Shown one piece after another: positions 1 through 10,541 of a DNA stretch of 64,000 nucleotides. Each line of letters begins with the position of its first letter. Position 1 is the first letter of the stretch. Under the pieces are notes generated by a model. It was not told the origin of the DNA. It was given only the letters and a program-made list of their open reading frames with translations, and did not search any database. The position numbers and the translations under genes are program-made. Source of the stretch: Pseudoroseomonas ludipueritiae (lineage in GTDB: Bacteria; Pseudomonadota; Alphaproteobacteria; Acetobacterales; Acetobacteraceae); contig NZ_JACTUZ010000001.1 of NCBI RefSeq assembly GCF_014490445.1, positions 124,001 to 188,000 of the forward strand, written 5' to 3'.

Positions 1-432
1 CCGGCCCTGTCCGGCCTGCCGGCTTTCCTGGTGCGGGAGGGCGGGCTGAATTCCGGCTTCATGATCGCCCAGGTCACGGCAGCGGCCCTGGCCAGCGAGA
101 ACAAGTCCCTGGCGCATCCGCGAAGCGTGGACAGCCTACCTACCAGCGCCAACCAGGAGGACCATGTCAGCATGGCCACCGGCGCCGCGCTGCGCCTGGC
201 GGAAATGGCGGATAACACCGCCGGCATCCTAGCCATCGAATTGCTGGCGGCGGCGCAGGGCATCGGCTTCCATCGGCCCCTCACCTCCTCCCCAGCGCTC
301 GAGATGGCCTTGGCGCTGGTGCGGGAGCAGGCGGCACCCTGGGACGAGGATCGGCTGATGGCCCCCGATATCGCCGCCGTGAAGCGGCTGGTCGAACGGG
401 GCGCTTTCGCCCGGATGGCAGAAGGGATCTGA
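1..432 (+). CDS. hutH: histidine ammonia-lyase, C-terminal part (5' end outside window)
   Basis: C-terminal 143 residues of a HutH-type lyase, which deaminates L-histidine to urocanate in the first step of histidine degradation. The frame is open from base 1. The stretch [19 protein letters not shown] followed by SENKSLAHP and [10 protein letters not shown] is characteristic of bacterial HutH. The MIO-forming Ala-Ser-Gly lies upstream of the window and cannot be checked. The stop codon is 5 nt before hutI, so the two are probably co-transcribed. One caution is that residues 1-10 ([10 protein letters not shown]) are seen without their upstream context. Confidence 0.93.
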   Translation, partial: PALSGLPAFLVREGGLNSGFMIAQVTAAALASENKSLAHPRSVDSLPTSANQEDHVSMATGAALRLAEMADNTAGILAIELLAAAQGIGFHRPLTSSPALEMALALVREQAAPWDEDRLMAPDIAAVKRLVERGAFARMAEGI

Positions 433-437
433 AGCCC

Positions 438-1631
438 ATGTTCGACCGGGTGTGGCTCAACGCGCATCTCGCCACCATGGATGGCCCACCGGAGGCACCG
501 CTGGGCGTGATTGAGGACGGCGCGGTGGCGGCCAAGGATGGGCGCATCGCCTGGGTCGGCCCTCGGGCCGACCTGCCCGGACAGGCTGCCGAAACGGTGG
601 ACTGTGCCGGCGCCTGGATTCTACCCGGGTTGATCGACTGCCATACCCATCTGGTCTTCGGCGGCAACCGCGCCGGGGAGTTCGAGCAGCGGCTGGCGGG
701 CGCGACCTACGAGCAGATTGCCCGTGCTGGCGGCGGCATCTTTTCCAGCGTCCGTGCCACGCGCTGCGCCAGCAGCAAGGAGTTGTTCGACAGCGCCCTG
801 CCGCGCCTGCAAGGGCTGATGGCCGAAGGCGTTACCACGGCCGAGATCAAGTCAGGCTATGGCCTGCAACTGGAGAGCGAGCTGAAGATGCTGCGCGTCG
901 CGCGGCGCCTGGGCGAGGCTGAGCCGGTGCAGGTTGTCACGACGCTTCTGGCGGCCCATGCGGTGCCACCCGATTTCGCCGGGGGCGCCGAGGCTTACGC
1001 CCGCCATGTCGCGCAGGAGATCATTCCCGCCTCCATCGGGCTGGCCGATGCCGTGGACGCCTTCTGCGAGAACATCGCCTTCTCGCCAGCCCAGACGGCG
1101 ATGGTCTTCGCGGCGGCACGGGCCGCTGGCCTGCCTGTGAAGTTGCACGCGGACCAGTTGTCCGACCTGGGCGGTGCGGCGCTGGCGGCCGCGCATGGGG
1201 CGCTTTCAGCCGACCACCTGGAACATGCCAACGCCGCAGGGCTGCGCGCTATGGCCGAGGCCGGCACCGTGGCCGTGCTGCTTCCCGGCGCGACCTACTT
1301 CCTGCGCGAAGCCAAGCACCCGGACATCGCGGCCATGCGGCGGGCGGGTCTGCGGATGGCGCTTTCCACCGACATGAACCCTGGCTCCTCGCCCGCGCGG
1401 TCTTTGCTGCTGATGCTGAACATGGGCTGCACCCTCTTCCGGCTGACGGTGGAGGAGGCGCTGCTTGGCATCACCCGCCATGCGGCAGCGGCCCTTGGGC
1501 TTCAGGACCGTGGCATGCTGAGGCCTGGCCTGCGCTGTGACCTGGCCTTGTTCCGGATCGGCCGCCCGGCTGAGCTTTGTTACTGGCTCGGCTATAATCC
1601 CTGCACGGGCCGGTTTGTCGGAGGTGAGTAG
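438..1631 (+). CDS. hutI: imidazolonepropionase
   Basis: A 397-residue amidohydrolase-superfamily enzyme that hydrolyses 4-imidazolone-5-propanoate to N-formimino-L-glutamate, the third step of histidine degradation. The metal motif [12 protein letters not shown] places His69 and His71 in the first strand. The family signature [11 protein letters not shown] is present near residue 310. Length is normal for the family (about 400). The ATG lies 5 nt after the hutH stop, consistent with a hut operon whose other genes are outside the window. No hut gene follows; an AT-rich spacer comes next, so this is probably the last gene of the operon. Confidence 0.96.
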   Translation: MFDRVWLNAHLATMDGPPEAPLGVIEDGAVAAKDGRIAWVGPRADLPGQAAETVDCAGAWILPGLIDCHTHLVFGGNRAGEFEQRLAGATYEQIARAGGGIFSSVRATRCASSKELFDSALPRLQGLMAEGVTTAEIKSGYGLQLESELKMLRVARRLGEAEPVQVVTTLLAAHAVPPDFAGGAEAYARHVAQEIIPASIGLADAVDAFCENIAFSPAQTAMVFAAARAAGLPVKLHADQLSDLGGAALAAAHGALSADHLEHANAAGLRAMAEAGTVAVLLPGATYFLREAKHPDIAAMRRAGLRMALSTDMNPGSSPARSLLLMLNMGCTLFRLTVEEALLGITRHAAAALGLQDRGMLRPGLRCDLALFRIGRPAELCYWLGYNPCTGRFVGGE

Positions 1632-1698
1632 CCGTTAATCTCATACGCGCACAAACAATCACGGCTTCGTAAGGCTAAGAAGTTGCGCCCGCTTAGTC

Positions 1699-1712
1699 AT
1701 AAGATATCTTAT
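1699..1712. promoter_or_regulatory. 14-bp perfect palindrome, candidate operator
   Basis: The sequence ATAAGATATCTTAT is its own reverse complement and stands 170 nt upstream of pdhA in an AT-rich island. A dyad this size without a loop suits a dimeric transcription factor better than a terminator. The regulator is unknown; no regulator gene is adjacent. Confidence 0.4.
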
Positions 1713-1730
1713 ACAAGACTTCGTTTATCT

Positions 1731-1749
1731 TTAACCTAGTTCAGGTTAA
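1731..1749. promoter_or_regulatory. inverted repeat TTAACCT-N5-AGGTTAA
   Basis: Seven-base arms TTAACCT (1731-1737) and AGGTTAA (1743-1749) flank a 5-nt spacer, 19 nt after the preceding palindrome. The geometry fits a dimer-binding site; as RNA it would be only a weak hairpin. It lies within the pdhA leader. Confidence 0.35.
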
Positions 1750-1880
1750 TATCCATATTGCAGCGCAGCATCAATGACTTAGCGGATGCTGGAAGCTTGC
1801 AGTCACGCCACCGGCCACGTATCTGCGTGCAGCGGCGCTGCCAATATCGCGCGGCGCGGCCAATTTGCAGGAGCAGCCGT

Positions 1881-2915
1881 ATGGTTCAGGGCGCTGAAGC
1901 GGCAACCACCAAGCGTCGCGGCAAGGCGGCACCTTCCGCGGGCACAAATGGCCTTTCAAAGGAGCAGTTGCTCCAGGCCTATCGCGACATGCTCCTGATC
2001 CGACGGTTCGAGGAAAAGGCAGGCCAGCTGTATGGCATGGGCCTGATCGGCGGCTTCTGCCATCTCTACATTGGCCAGGAAGCCGTGGTCGTGGGCATGC
2101 AGATGTGCCTTCAGCCGGGCGATCAGGTCATCACCTCCTACCGGGACCACGGCCATATGCTGGCCACCGGCATGGAATCCCGCGGTGTCATGGCGGAGCT
2201 GACCGGGCGTGCCGGCGGCTACTCCAAGGGCAAGGGCGGCTCCATGCACATGTTCAGCCGCGAGAAGGGCTTCTTCGGCGGCCATGGCATCGTGGGCGCG
2301 CAGGTGTCGCTGGGCACCGGCCTGGCCTTTGCCAATATGTACCGTAACGACGGCATGGTCTGCCTGACCTACTACGGTGACGGCGCCGCCAACCAGGGCC
2401 AGGTCTTCGAGAGCTACAACCTCGCCGCCCTGATGAAGCTGCCGGTCGTCTACATCATCGAGAACAACAAGTACGGCATGGGCACCAGCGCCGAGCGCGC
2501 GTCCGCCTCCAAGGACCGTTCCAAGGACGGCGCGCCCTGGGGCATCCCGGGTGAGCAGGTGGACGGCATGGACGTGCAGGCGGTGCGCGAGGCCGGCCAG
2601 CGCGCCGTGGCGCACTGCCGCGCCGGCAACGGCCCCTACATCCTCGAGATGAAGACCTACCGCTATCGCGGCCACTCCATGTCCGACCCCGCGAAGTACC
2701 GCACGCGCGAGGAAGTGCAGAAGATGCGCGAGCTGCACGACCCGATCGAGAGCGTGCGCAAGATCCTGCTCGACGGCGGCCTGGACGAGGCCGAGATCAA
2801 GAAGGTCGACGACGAGATCAAGGCCATCGTGGCCGATGCTGCCGAGTTCGCCCAGACCTCGCCCGAGCCGGACGAGAGCGAACTCTGGACCGACGTTCTG
2901 CTGGAGGCCCGCTGA
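1881..2915 (+). CDS. pdhA: pyruvate dehydrogenase E1 component, alpha subunit
   Basis: The E1 alpha subunit (344 aa) of the pyruvate dehydrogenase complex, which with E1 beta decarboxylates pyruvate using thiamine diphosphate and acetylates the E2 lipoyl arm. The ThDP motif begins at Gly166 (GDGAANQGQ) and ends at the ENN of IIENN. The phosphorylation-loop-like region [13 protein letters not shown] is also present. I chose ATG 1881 because AGGAG at 1869-1873 lies 7 nt upstream and because homologous sequence begins just after it; the longer frame from 1758 has no E1-like residues. The gene is followed after 1 nt by pdhB, so the two subunits are translationally linked. Confidence 0.95.
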   Translation: MVQGAEAATTKRRGKAAPSAGTNGLSKEQLLQAYRDMLLIRRFEEKAGQLYGMGLIGGFCHLYIGQEAVVVGMQMCLQPGDQVITSYRDHGHMLATGMESRGVMAELTGRAGGYSKGKGGSMHMFSREKGFFGGHGIVGAQVSLGTGLAFANMYRNDGMVCLTYYGDGAANQGQVFESYNLAALMKLPVVYIIENNKYGMGTSAERASASKDRSKDGAPWGIPGEQVDGMDVQAVREAGQRAVAHCRAGNGPYILEMKTYRYRGHSMSDPAKYRTREEVQKMRELHDPIESVRKILLDGGLDEAEIKKVDDEIKAIVADAAEFAQTSPEPDESELWTDVLLEAR

Positions 2916-2916
2916 G

Positions 2917-4332
<1,416 letters not shown>

Positions 4333-4346
4333 GAGGAAGCGGGACG

Positions 4347-5657
4347 ATGGCCACCAACATCCTGATGCCCGCCCTCTCCCCCACCATGACGGAGGGGACG
4401 CTGGCGCGCTGGCTGAAGAAAGAAGGCGAGGCGGTCAAGGCCGGCGATGTGATCGCCGAGATCGAGACCGACAAGGCCACCATGGAATTTGAGGCCGTCG
4501 ATGAAGGCGTCCTTGGCAAGATCCTGGTGCAGGACGGCACGGAAGGCGTGAAGGTCAACGACCCGATCGGCATCCTGGTCGAGGAAGGCGAGGAAGTTCC
4601 CTCCGGCGATGCCCCCAAGGCGGCGCCGAAGCAGGAAGCCACGCCGGACAGCAAGCCCGCCCCCGCCGAGCAGCCCAAGGCCGCCCCGGCGCAGGACAGC
4701 AAGCCGGCCCCGGCCGCGCAGGCTTCCGGCGACCGCGTCTTCGCCTCCCCGCTCGCGAAGCGGATGGCGCAGCAGGCCGGCATCGACCTCTCGGGCATCA
4801 AGGGCTCCGGCCCCAATGGCCGCATCGTGAAGGCGGATGTGGAGGGTGCTTCCTCCGCGCCCAAGCCGGCGGCGCAGCCGCAGGCGGCGGCACCTTCCGC
4901 GCAGCCGCAGGCCGCCGCCCCGGCGCCCGCGCCGAAGGCCCCTACCCCCGCCATCACGGCGCCGCATACGTCCGTGCCGAACAGCAGCATGCGCAAGGTG
5001 ATCGCGCGGCGGCTGAGCGAGAGCAAGCAGACCGTCCCGCACTTCTACGTCACGATGGATATCGAGATCGACGCGCTGCTGAAGCTGCGCGCCGACCTCA
5101 ATGCCCGCGCGCCGAAGGAGGGTCCGGGCGCCTTCAAGCTCTCGGTTAACGACCTCGTCATCAAGGCGGTGGCGCGGGTGCTGCGGCAGTACCCGAACGT
5201 CAACGCCTCCTGGACCGATGACGCGATCATCCAGTACCACGACGTAGACATCTCGGTGGCCGTGTCCATCCCAGACGGGCTGATCACGCCGATCATCCGC
5301 AAGGCCGACCAGAAGGGCTTGGCGGCGATCAGCAGCGAGATGAAGGACCTGGCCGCCCGCGCCAAGGCCGGCAAGCTGAAGCCCGAGGAGTTCCAGGGTG
5401 GCGGCTTCTCCATCTCTAACATGGGCATGTTCGGGGTGAAGGACTTCTCGGCCATCATCAACCCGCCGCAGGCCGGCATCCTGGCGGTCTCCGCCGGGGA
5501 GCAGCGCCCGGTGGTGAAGAACGGTGCCCTGGCCATCGCGACCGTCATGACCTGCACCCTCTCCGTCGACCACCGCGTGGTCGATGGCGCCCTGGCCGCC
5601 GAGTTCATCGCCGCCTTCAAGAAGGTGGTCGAGGACCCGCTGAGCCTGATGCTGTGA
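4347..5657 (+). CDS. pdhC: dihydrolipoamide acetyltransferase, E2 core of pyruvate dehydrogenase
   Basis: The E2 core (436 aa) that transfers the acetyl group from lipoyl-lysine to CoA. Domains in order: lipoyl domain 1-78 with Lys43 in ETDKATME; an Ala/Pro/Lys-rich linker; a peripheral subunit-binding domain near 130-166 ([16 protein letters not shown]); a second flexible linker; and the catalytic domain from about 205. His409 and Asp413 of DHRVVDG are the catalytic pair. There is only one lipoyl domain, the other being on E1 beta. It follows pdhB by 14 nt, and its stop overlaps the GTG start of the next gene. Confidence 0.96.
   Translation: MATNILMPALSPTMTEGTLARWLKKEGEAVKAGDVIAEIETDKATMEFEAVDEGVLGKILVQDGTEGVKVNDPIGILVEEGEEVPSGDAPKAAPKQEATPDSKPAPAEQPKAAPAQDSKPAPAAQASGDRVFASPLAKRMAQQAGIDLSGIKGSGPNGRIVKADVEGASSAPKPAAQPQAAAPSAQPQAAAPAPAPKAPTPAITAPHTSVPNSSMRKVIARRLSESKQTVPHFYVTMDIEIDALLKLRADLNARAPKEGPGAFKLSVNDLVIKAVARVLRQYPNVNASWTDDAIIQYHDVDISVAVSIPDGLITPIIRKADQKGLAAISSEMKDLAARAKAGKLKPEEFQGGGFSISNMGMFGVKDFSAIINPPQAGILAVSAGEQRPVVKNGALAIATVMTCTLSVDHRVVDGALAAEFIAAFKKVVEDPLSLML
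4449..4477 (+). repeat. 29-bp direct repeat, copy 2 (lipoyl domain of pdhC)
   Basis: Identical to 3019-3047. Recombination between the copies would delete most of pdhB in frame, because both fall in the same codon phase of homologous lipoyl domains. Confidence 0.9.
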
Positions 5658-6142
5658 CCGGGCATCCCGGCTTCTCCATCCGCGAGGCCAAGCCGCGCGA
5701 TGCCGAGACGGTCCATCGCCTCGTGCTCGCCCTGGCGGAGTATGAGAAGCTGGGGCACGAGGCCCGCGCCACGGTGCAGGATTTCTACGGCGCCCTGGCC
5801 ACCAGGCGGGTGCAGGGCCTGATCGCGGAAGTCGACGGTGAACCCGTCGGCTTCTGCCTCTATTACGAGACCTTCAGCACCTTCACCGGCCGCGCCGGCT
5901 ACTGGATCGAGGACGTGTTCGTCGAGCCGGAGCACCGCCGCCTCGGCATTGGCCGCGCCTTCTTCCAGGATGTCGCGAAGCGGGCCGTGGCCGAGGGCCA
6001 TGCCCGGGTGGAGTGGAGCGTGCTCGACTGGAACGAGCCGGCCATCGCCTTCTATCGGCGGATCGGCGCGGTCGGGCAGGACGAGTGGACCGATCAACGC
6101 CTTGCCGGCGAAGCGCTGCACGCGCTCGCCGCCCAGGGCTGA
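5654..6142 (+). CDS. GNAT family N-acetyltransferase
   Basis: A 162-residue Gcn5-related acetyltransferase that would move acetyl from acetyl-CoA to an amine. The acetyl-CoA loop is in [19 protein letters not shown], followed by [16 protein letters not shown], a pattern shared with diamine/spermidine acetyltransferases. The actual substrate is not known. The GTG start overlaps the pdhC stop by 4 nt (GTGA), which argues for translational coupling and picks this start over later ones. Its place between E2 and E3 of an acetyl-CoA-producing complex is notable, but a functional link is inference. Confidence 0.85.
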   Translation: MTGHPGFSIREAKPRDAETVHRLVLALAEYEKLGHEARATVQDFYGALATRRVQGLIAEVDGEPVGFCLYYETFSTFTGRAGYWIEDVFVEPEHRRLGIGRAFFQDVAKRAVAEGHARVEWSVLDWNEPAIAFYRRIGAVGQDEWTDQRLAGEALHALAAQG

Positions 6143-6158
6143 CGAGGACAAGCAGAAC

Positions 6159-7553
6159 ATGGCCGAGCAGTTCGACCTGGTTGTGGTGGGCGGTGGCCCC
6201 GGTGGCTATGTCGCCGCCATTCGCGCCGCGCAGCTGAAGATGAAGGTGGCGCTGGTGGAGCGCGAACACCTGGGCGGCATCTGCCTCAACTGGGGCTGCA
6301 TCCCCACCAAAGCGCTGCTGCGGGCCAGCGAGATCAACCACCTGCTGCACAGCCTGGACCAGTATGGCTTCGCAGCGGACAATATCCGCTACGACTTCGC
6401 CAAGGTGGTGAAGCGCTCCCGCCAGGTGGCCGGCCAGCTTTCCGCCGGCGTGAAGGGCCTGCTGAAGAAGAACAAGGTCACGGTCTTCGATGGCCACGGC
6501 AAGCTGGCCGGCAAGGGCAAGCTCTCCGTCACCAAGGATGGCAAACCTGTCGCCGATATCGAGGCCAAGAACATCATCCTGGCCACCGGCGCCCGCGCCC
6601 GCGTCATCCCCGGCATCGAGCCGGACGGCAAGCTGATCTGGTCCTACCGTGAGGCCCTGGCGCCCGACATCATGCCGAAGAAGCTGGTGGTAATCGGCTC
6701 CGGCGCCATTGGCTCCGAATTCGCCTCCTTCTTCCTGAACATGGGCGCCGAGGTCACGCTGATCGAAGCCATGGACCGCATCCTGCCGGTGGAGGACGCA
6801 GAGGTCTCGGCCTTCGTGAAGAAGTCCTTCGAGAAGCAGAAGATGAAGGTGCTGGTCGGCGCCAAGGTGCAGGGCGTCCGCAAGAACGGCGACAGCATCA
6901 CCACCATTGTCGAGGTGGATGGCAAGGTGCAGGAGATCACTGCGGACCGGCTGATCTCGGCCGTCGGCATTGTCGGCAATGTCGAGAATATCGGCCTTGA
7001 AGGCACCAAGGTGAAGGTCGAGCGGACCCATGTCATCACGGATGAATATGGCCGCACGGGCGAGGATGGCGTTTATGCCATCGGCGACCTGACCGGCGCC
7101 CCCTGGCTGGCGCATAAGGCCAGCCATGAGGGCATCATCGTGGTGGAGGCAATTGCCGGGCAGCATCCTCATCCGATGGAGGTCGGCAATATCCCGGGCT
7201 GCACCTATTGCCGCCCGCAGGTCGCCTCCGTGGGCATGACCGAGGCCCGTGCCAAGGAAGCCGGCCATGACGTGAAGGTCGGCCGCTTCCCCTTTATCGG
7301 CAATGGCAAGGCCATCGCGCTCGGGGAGCCGGAAGGCTTCGTGAAGACGGTCTTCGACGCCAAGACCGGCGCGCTGCTGGGCGCCCATATGGTGGGCCCG
7401 GAAGTCACCGAGATGATCCAGGGCTACACGATCGCCCGGACGCTGGAGACGACGGAAGCGGAACTGATGCACACCGTCTTTCCCCACCCCACCGTCTCGG
7501 AAGCTATGCATGAAGCGGTGCTTGATGCCTTCGGTCGGGTGATCCACATCTAG
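6159..7553 (+). CDS. lpdA: dihydrolipoamide dehydrogenase (E3)
   Basis: A flavoprotein of 464 aa that reoxidises dihydrolipoyl groups with NAD+. The FAD-binding GGGPGG is at residues 11-16, and the redox-active disulfide is Cys42-Cys47 in [12 protein letters not shown]. The NAD-binding motif is [13 protein letters not shown], and the C-terminal His443/Glu448 pair lies in [10 protein letters not shown]. There is no N-terminal lipoyl domain, in contrast to some E3 proteins. I chose ATG 6159 (GAGGA at 6144-6148) because the frame continuing upstream is the antiparallel shadow of the GNAT gene. It is the last gene of the pdh operon, followed by a strong hairpin. Confidence 0.97.
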   Translation: MAEQFDLVVVGGGPGGYVAAIRAAQLKMKVALVEREHLGGICLNWGCIPTKALLRASEINHLLHSLDQYGFAADNIRYDFAKVVKRSRQVAGQLSAGVKGLLKKNKVTVFDGHGKLAGKGKLSVTKDGKPVADIEAKNIILATGARARVIPGIEPDGKLIWSYREALAPDIMPKKLVVIGSGAIGSEFASFFLNMGAEVTLIEAMDRILPVEDAEVSAFVKKSFEKQKMKVLVGAKVQGVRKNGDSITTIVEVDGKVQEITADRLISAVGIVGNVENIGLEGTKVKVERTHVITDEYGRTGEDGVYAIGDLTGAPWLAHKASHEGIIVVEAIAGQHPHPMEVGNIPGCTYCRPQVASVGMTEARAKEAGHDVKVGRFPFIGNGKAIALGEPEGFVKTVFDAKTGALLGAHMVGPEVTEMIQGYTIARTLETTEAELMHTVFPHPTVSEAMHEAVLDAFGRVIHI

Positions 7554-7563
7554 GGCCGAGTGG

Positions 7564-7597
7564 GGATGCGCCTCGCCTTCCGGGGCGCATCCGCTTT
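7564..7597 (+). terminator. stem-loop terminator of the pdh operon
   Basis: Perfect 9-bp stem GGATGCGCC (7564-7572) with GGCGCATCC (7584-7592), extended inward by up to 3 more pairs including one G-U, closing a 5-nt loop. It is followed by GCTTTA, a short partial T-tract. It begins about 10 nt after the lpdA stop. Confidence 0.75.
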
Positions 7598-7651
7598 ATA
7601 GACAGGCAGCCGGGCCCCTCTACCCACCCGGCAGAGGACCAGGACTCCCGC

Positions 7652-8665
7652 ATGGCCACCCGCATCCTGATCGACCACCGGGCCGGTGGCGCCGTGTCCA
7701 ACACCGATGGCGCCCCCAAGCCCCTGCGGCACCCGGAAAAGGCGCATCGGCCGGACAACCCGATCAAGCGCAAGCCGGACTGGATCCGCGTCAAGGCGCC
7801 GACGCACCCGATCTACCACGAGACGCGCAACCTGATGCGCGACAACAAGCTGGTGACGGTGTGCGAGGAAGCGGCCTGCCCGAATATCGGGGAATGCTGG
7901 TCCCAGCGTCACGCCACCATGATGATCATGGGCGAGATCTGCACCCGCGCCTGCTCCTTCTGCAACATCACCACCGGCATGCCCAAGGCACTGGACGCCG
8001 ATGAGCCGCGCCGGGTCGCCGATGCGGTAGCGCAGCTTGGCCTGCGGCACGTGGTGATCACCAGCGTGGACCGGGACGACCTGAAGGATGGCGGCGCCGC
8101 GCATTTCGCCGCGGTGATCCGCGCCATCCGCATCGCGGCGCCCGAAACCACCATTGAGATCCTGACGCCCGACTTCCTGCGCAAGGACGGCGCCCTGGAA
8201 GTGGTGGTGGAAGCGCGCCCGGATGTCTTCAATCACAATCTGGAGACGGTGCCGAAGCTCTACCCGACCATCCGCCCCGGGGCGCGTTACTTCCACTCGC
8301 TGCGCCTGCTGGACCGGGTGAAGGAACTGGACCCGTCCATCTTCACCAAGTCCGGCGTGATGGTGGGCCTGGGAGAGGAGAAGATCGAGGTGCTGCAGGT
8401 GATGGACGACATGCGCAGTGCCGACATCGACTTCCTGACGATCGGCCAATACTTGCAGCCCACGGTGAAGCACGCCGCCGTGGACCGTTTCGTCGAGCCC
8501 GCCGAATTCGAGGACTACGCCCGGCTGGCGCGCAGCAAGGGGTTCCTGTTGGTTTCCGCTACACCCCTCACCCGCTCCTCCTACCATGCGGACCGGGATT
8601 TCGCGGCCTTGCGCGATGCGCGGAACGCCAAGTTGCAGGCCATCACCCGGATCAGCGCGGTCTGA
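7652..8665 (+). CDS. lipA: lipoyl synthase
   Basis: A radical-SAM enzyme (337 aa) that inserts two sulfur atoms into octanoyl-lysine to make lipoyl groups, such as those of the PDH proteins encoded upstream. The auxiliary cluster ligands are Cys71, Cys76 and Cys82 ([12 protein letters not shown]). The SAM cluster ligands are Cys97, Cys101 and Cys104 (CTRACSFC). Position after the pdh operon makes functional sense, although a terminator separates them. The TGA overlaps the ATG of the next gene by 1 nt. Confidence 0.97.
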   Translation: MATRILIDHRAGGAVSNTDGAPKPLRHPEKAHRPDNPIKRKPDWIRVKAPTHPIYHETRNLMRDNKLVTVCEEAACPNIGECWSQRHATMMIMGEICTRACSFCNITTGMPKALDADEPRRVADAVAQLGLRHVVITSVDRDDLKDGGAAHFAAVIRAIRIAAPETTIEILTPDFLRKDGALEVVVEARPDVFNHNLETVPKLYPTIRPGARYFHSLRLLDRVKELDPSIFTKSGVMVGLGEEKIEVLQVMDDMRSADIDFLTIGQYLQPTVKHAAVDRFVEPAEFEDYARLARSKGFLLVSATPLTRSSYHADRDFAALRDARNAKLQAITRISAV

Positions 8666-9147
8666 TGCCGACCCATGCCGAGAAGCGCATCCTGCGCTAT
8701 ACGCCCGATCAGCTGTTTGATCTGGTGGCGGATGTGCGCCGCTACCCGGAGTTCCTGCCCTGGTGTGTGGGGGCCCGCGTCGTCAGCCAAACCGAGACGG
8801 AGCTGGTGGCCGACCTGACCATCGGCTTCAAGCTGTTCCGGGAGACCTTCCGCTCCCGCGTGCAGCTCGACCGCCCGCATGAGGTGCGGGTGAAGTACGA
8901 GAACGGCCCCTTTCGCTACCTGAACAACACCTGGAAGTTCACTCCGGTGCAGGGCGGCACGGAGGTGGACTTCTTTGTCGATTTCGAGTTCCGCAGCGCC
9001 CTGCTACAGGCCGTGATCGGTGTGGTGTTCAATGAAGCCGTGCGCCTGATGGTCCGCAGCTTCGAACGGCGGGCCATGATGCTCTATGGCCGTAGTGCGC
9101 CTGCCGCGCAGGCCACAACGGCGCCGAAGCCCTCGACAGGAGCCTGA
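8665..9147 (+). CDS. RatA/Coq10-type START-domain protein
   Basis: A 160-residue protein of the polyketide cyclase/START family. It begins with the family pattern YTPDQLFDLVADVRRYPEFL and ends in FNEAVRLMVRSFERRA. Members are annotated either as ubiquinone-binding Coq10 homologues or as RatA; the sequence alone does not separate these roles. A RatB-like partner is not present next to it. The ATG overlaps the lipA stop by 1 nt (TGATG), so lipA and this gene are likely co-translated, a pairing common in alphaproteobacteria. Confidence 0.88.
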   Translation: MPTHAEKRILRYTPDQLFDLVADVRRYPEFLPWCVGARVVSQTETELVADLTIGFKLFRETFRSRVQLDRPHEVRVKYENGPFRYLNNTWKFTPVQGGTEVDFFVDFEFRSALLQAVIGVVFNEAVRLMVRSFERRAMMLYGRSAPAAQATTAPKPSTGA

Positions 9148-9188
9148 GCCTTGCCGGGCTGCAGGGAAGAGGCGAGGATGGCGGTGCC

Positions 9189-9416
9189 ATGCTGAAATAC
9201 CTCTTCCTCTGCGGCTTTTTTGCCTTCGGCCTCTACTGGGTGGAACCGCATGTGCGCGTTATGCGCGAGACGGTCTCCTGGTTGAACTGGCTGCCAGCCT
9301 ATGACGCCGCTTTCTGGGGTTATCTCGGCGTGGCGCTCATGATCGGGACCGTCATCACGGGCCTTATCTTCCTCGCAAAAACCGCGCTCTACATGTGGCG
9401 CGAGATGTCCGACTGA
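9189..9416 (+). CDS. small two-helix membrane protein, function unknown
   Basis: 75 residues with two hydrophobic segments: about 3-18 (KYLFLCGFFAFGLYW) and about 43-66 (FWGYLGVALMIGTVITGLIFL). GAGG at 9174-9177 lies upstream. An overlapping ATG at 9178 meets a stop after five codons, so 9189 is the only workable start. It sits 41 nt after the RatA/Coq10 gene and 57 nt before the threonine aldolase, on the same strand. I do not recognise the family. Confidence 0.6.
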   Translation: MLKYLFLCGFFAFGLYWVEPHVRVMRETVSWLNWLPAYDAAFWGYLGVALMIGTVITGLIFLAKTALYMWREMSD

Positions 9417-9473
9417 TCCGCTCCGGGCCGGCCGGGCCGGCCCTTGCCGCACCCGCGCAAAGGTTTCCGCCCC

Positions 9474-10541
9474 ATGGTCCATGCTCCCGCCCGCCCTCCT
9501 GCCGGCGCGCCGCCTGTCCGTATCAATCTCTATTCCGATACCCAGACCCGCCCGACCGCCGCGATGCGGGAGGCCATGATGGCCGCCGAGGTGGGTGACG
9601 AGCAGTTCGGCGACGACCCCACCGTCAATGAACTCTGCGACCGCATGGCGGCTCTGATGGGCAAGGAGGCGGCGATGTTCCTGCCCTCCGGCACCATGTG
9701 CAATGTCGTCGCCATCCTCACGCATTGCCGCCCTGGTGAGGAAGTGCTGGCGCATGAGACGGCGCATATCCTTTCCAGCGAAGGCGGCGTGCACGCGGCG
9801 CTGGCTGGTGTGCAGATCAACCCGCTGCAGGGCGCGCGTGGCATGTTCAGCGCGGAGACGCTGCGCGCCGCCATCCGCCCCGCCACCCGCTACGCTCCGC
9901 CGCAGCGGCTGTTGGAAGTGGAACAGACCGCCAATATCGGCGGCGGCGGCGTGTGGCCGCAGACGGAACTGGATGCCGTGGTGGCCGTGGCGCGGGAACA
10001 GGGCTGGTCCACCCACATGGACGGTGCCCGGCTGATGAATGCCGTCGTCGCCTCCGGCATTCCGGCCGCCGAGATGGTGGCGGGCTTCGATTCGGTCTGG
10101 CTGGACTTCACCAAGGGCCTGGGCGCGCCGCTGGGCGCGGTATTGGCGGGGTCGGAGGAATTCATCGGCAACGCCTGGCGCTGGAAGCAGCGGCTCGGTG
10201 GCTCGATGCGTCAGGCCGGCATCTGCGCCGCCGCCTGCATCCATGCGCTGGACCACCACATCGACCGGCTGGCCGAGGATCACGCCAATGCCAAGGCGCT
10301 GGCCCGCGGCCTGCGCCAGATCCCCGGCATGGCGGTGGAGGAGCCCGACACTAACCTGGTCTTCTTCGACCCGGCCGGCGCCGGCATTAACGCCACCAAG
10401 CTGGTGGCGACGCTGCGGATGCAGGGCATCCAGATCTCGATGCTGGGCGGGCGCATCCGCGCCTGCCTGCATCTCGACGTGACCGCGGCCATGGTCGATG
10501 AGACCCTGGCCACGATCCGGGAAGCGGTCGCGGCCGCTTAA
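9474..10541 (+). CDS. threonine aldolase family protein
   Basis: A fold-type I PLP enzyme (355 aa) of the low-specificity threonine aldolase/beta-eliminating lyase family, cleaving beta-hydroxy amino acids such as L-threonine to glycine and an aldehyde. The N-terminal NLYSDTQTRPTAAMREAM and GDEQFGDDPT are family hallmarks, and the Schiff-base lysine is Lys214 in DFTKGLGAPLG. I chose ATG 9474 over an in-frame TTG at 9444, with AAAGG about 10 nt upstream. The C-terminal end interlocks with the convergent dipeptidase gene: the two stops share TTAA (10538-10541). Confidence 0.92.
   Translation: MVHAPARPPAGAPPVRINLYSDTQTRPTAAMREAMMAAEVGDEQFGDDPTVNELCDRMAALMGKEAAMFLPSGTMCNVVAILTHCRPGEEVLAHETAHILSSEGGVHAALAGVQINPLQGARGMFSAETLRAAIRPATRYAPPQRLLEVEQTANIGGGGVWPQTELDAVVAVAREQGWSTHMDGARLMNAVVASGIPAAEMVAGFDSVWLDFTKGLGAPLGAVLAGSEEFIGNAWRWKQRLGGSMRQAGICAAACIHALDHHIDRLAEDHANAKALARGLRQIPGMAVEEPDTNLVFFDPAGAGINATKLVATLRMQGIQISMLGGRIRACLHLDVTAAMVDETLATIREAVAAA

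Larger units (their letters stand above)
1632..1880 (+). promoter_or_regulatory. AT-rich leader/promoter region of the pdh operon
   Basis: 249 nt between hutI and pdhA, the clearest AT-rich patch in the first 30 kb, mostly between 1632 and 1760. It holds a 14-bp perfect palindrome (1699-1712) and a 7-bp inverted repeat (1731-1749), annotated separately. A weak sigma70-like candidate is TTGCGC (1683-1688), 16 nt, TATCTT (1705-1710), whose -10 would sit inside the palindrome. An open frame runs from about 1758 into pdhA, but its predicted residues are arginine-rich and unlike E1 alpha, so I treat it as untranslated leader. Confidence 0.55.

Noticed and set aside
1758-1880. 41-codon N-terminal extension of pdhA
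   Set aside because: Unlike any E1 alpha N-terminus, and a good Shine-Dalgarno precedes ATG 1881.
5883-7547. Long minus-strand frame opposite lpdA (about 550 codons)
   Set aside because: GC-rich shadow: His/Asp/Gly-rich composition, no Shine-Dalgarno, fully inside a well-defined gene.
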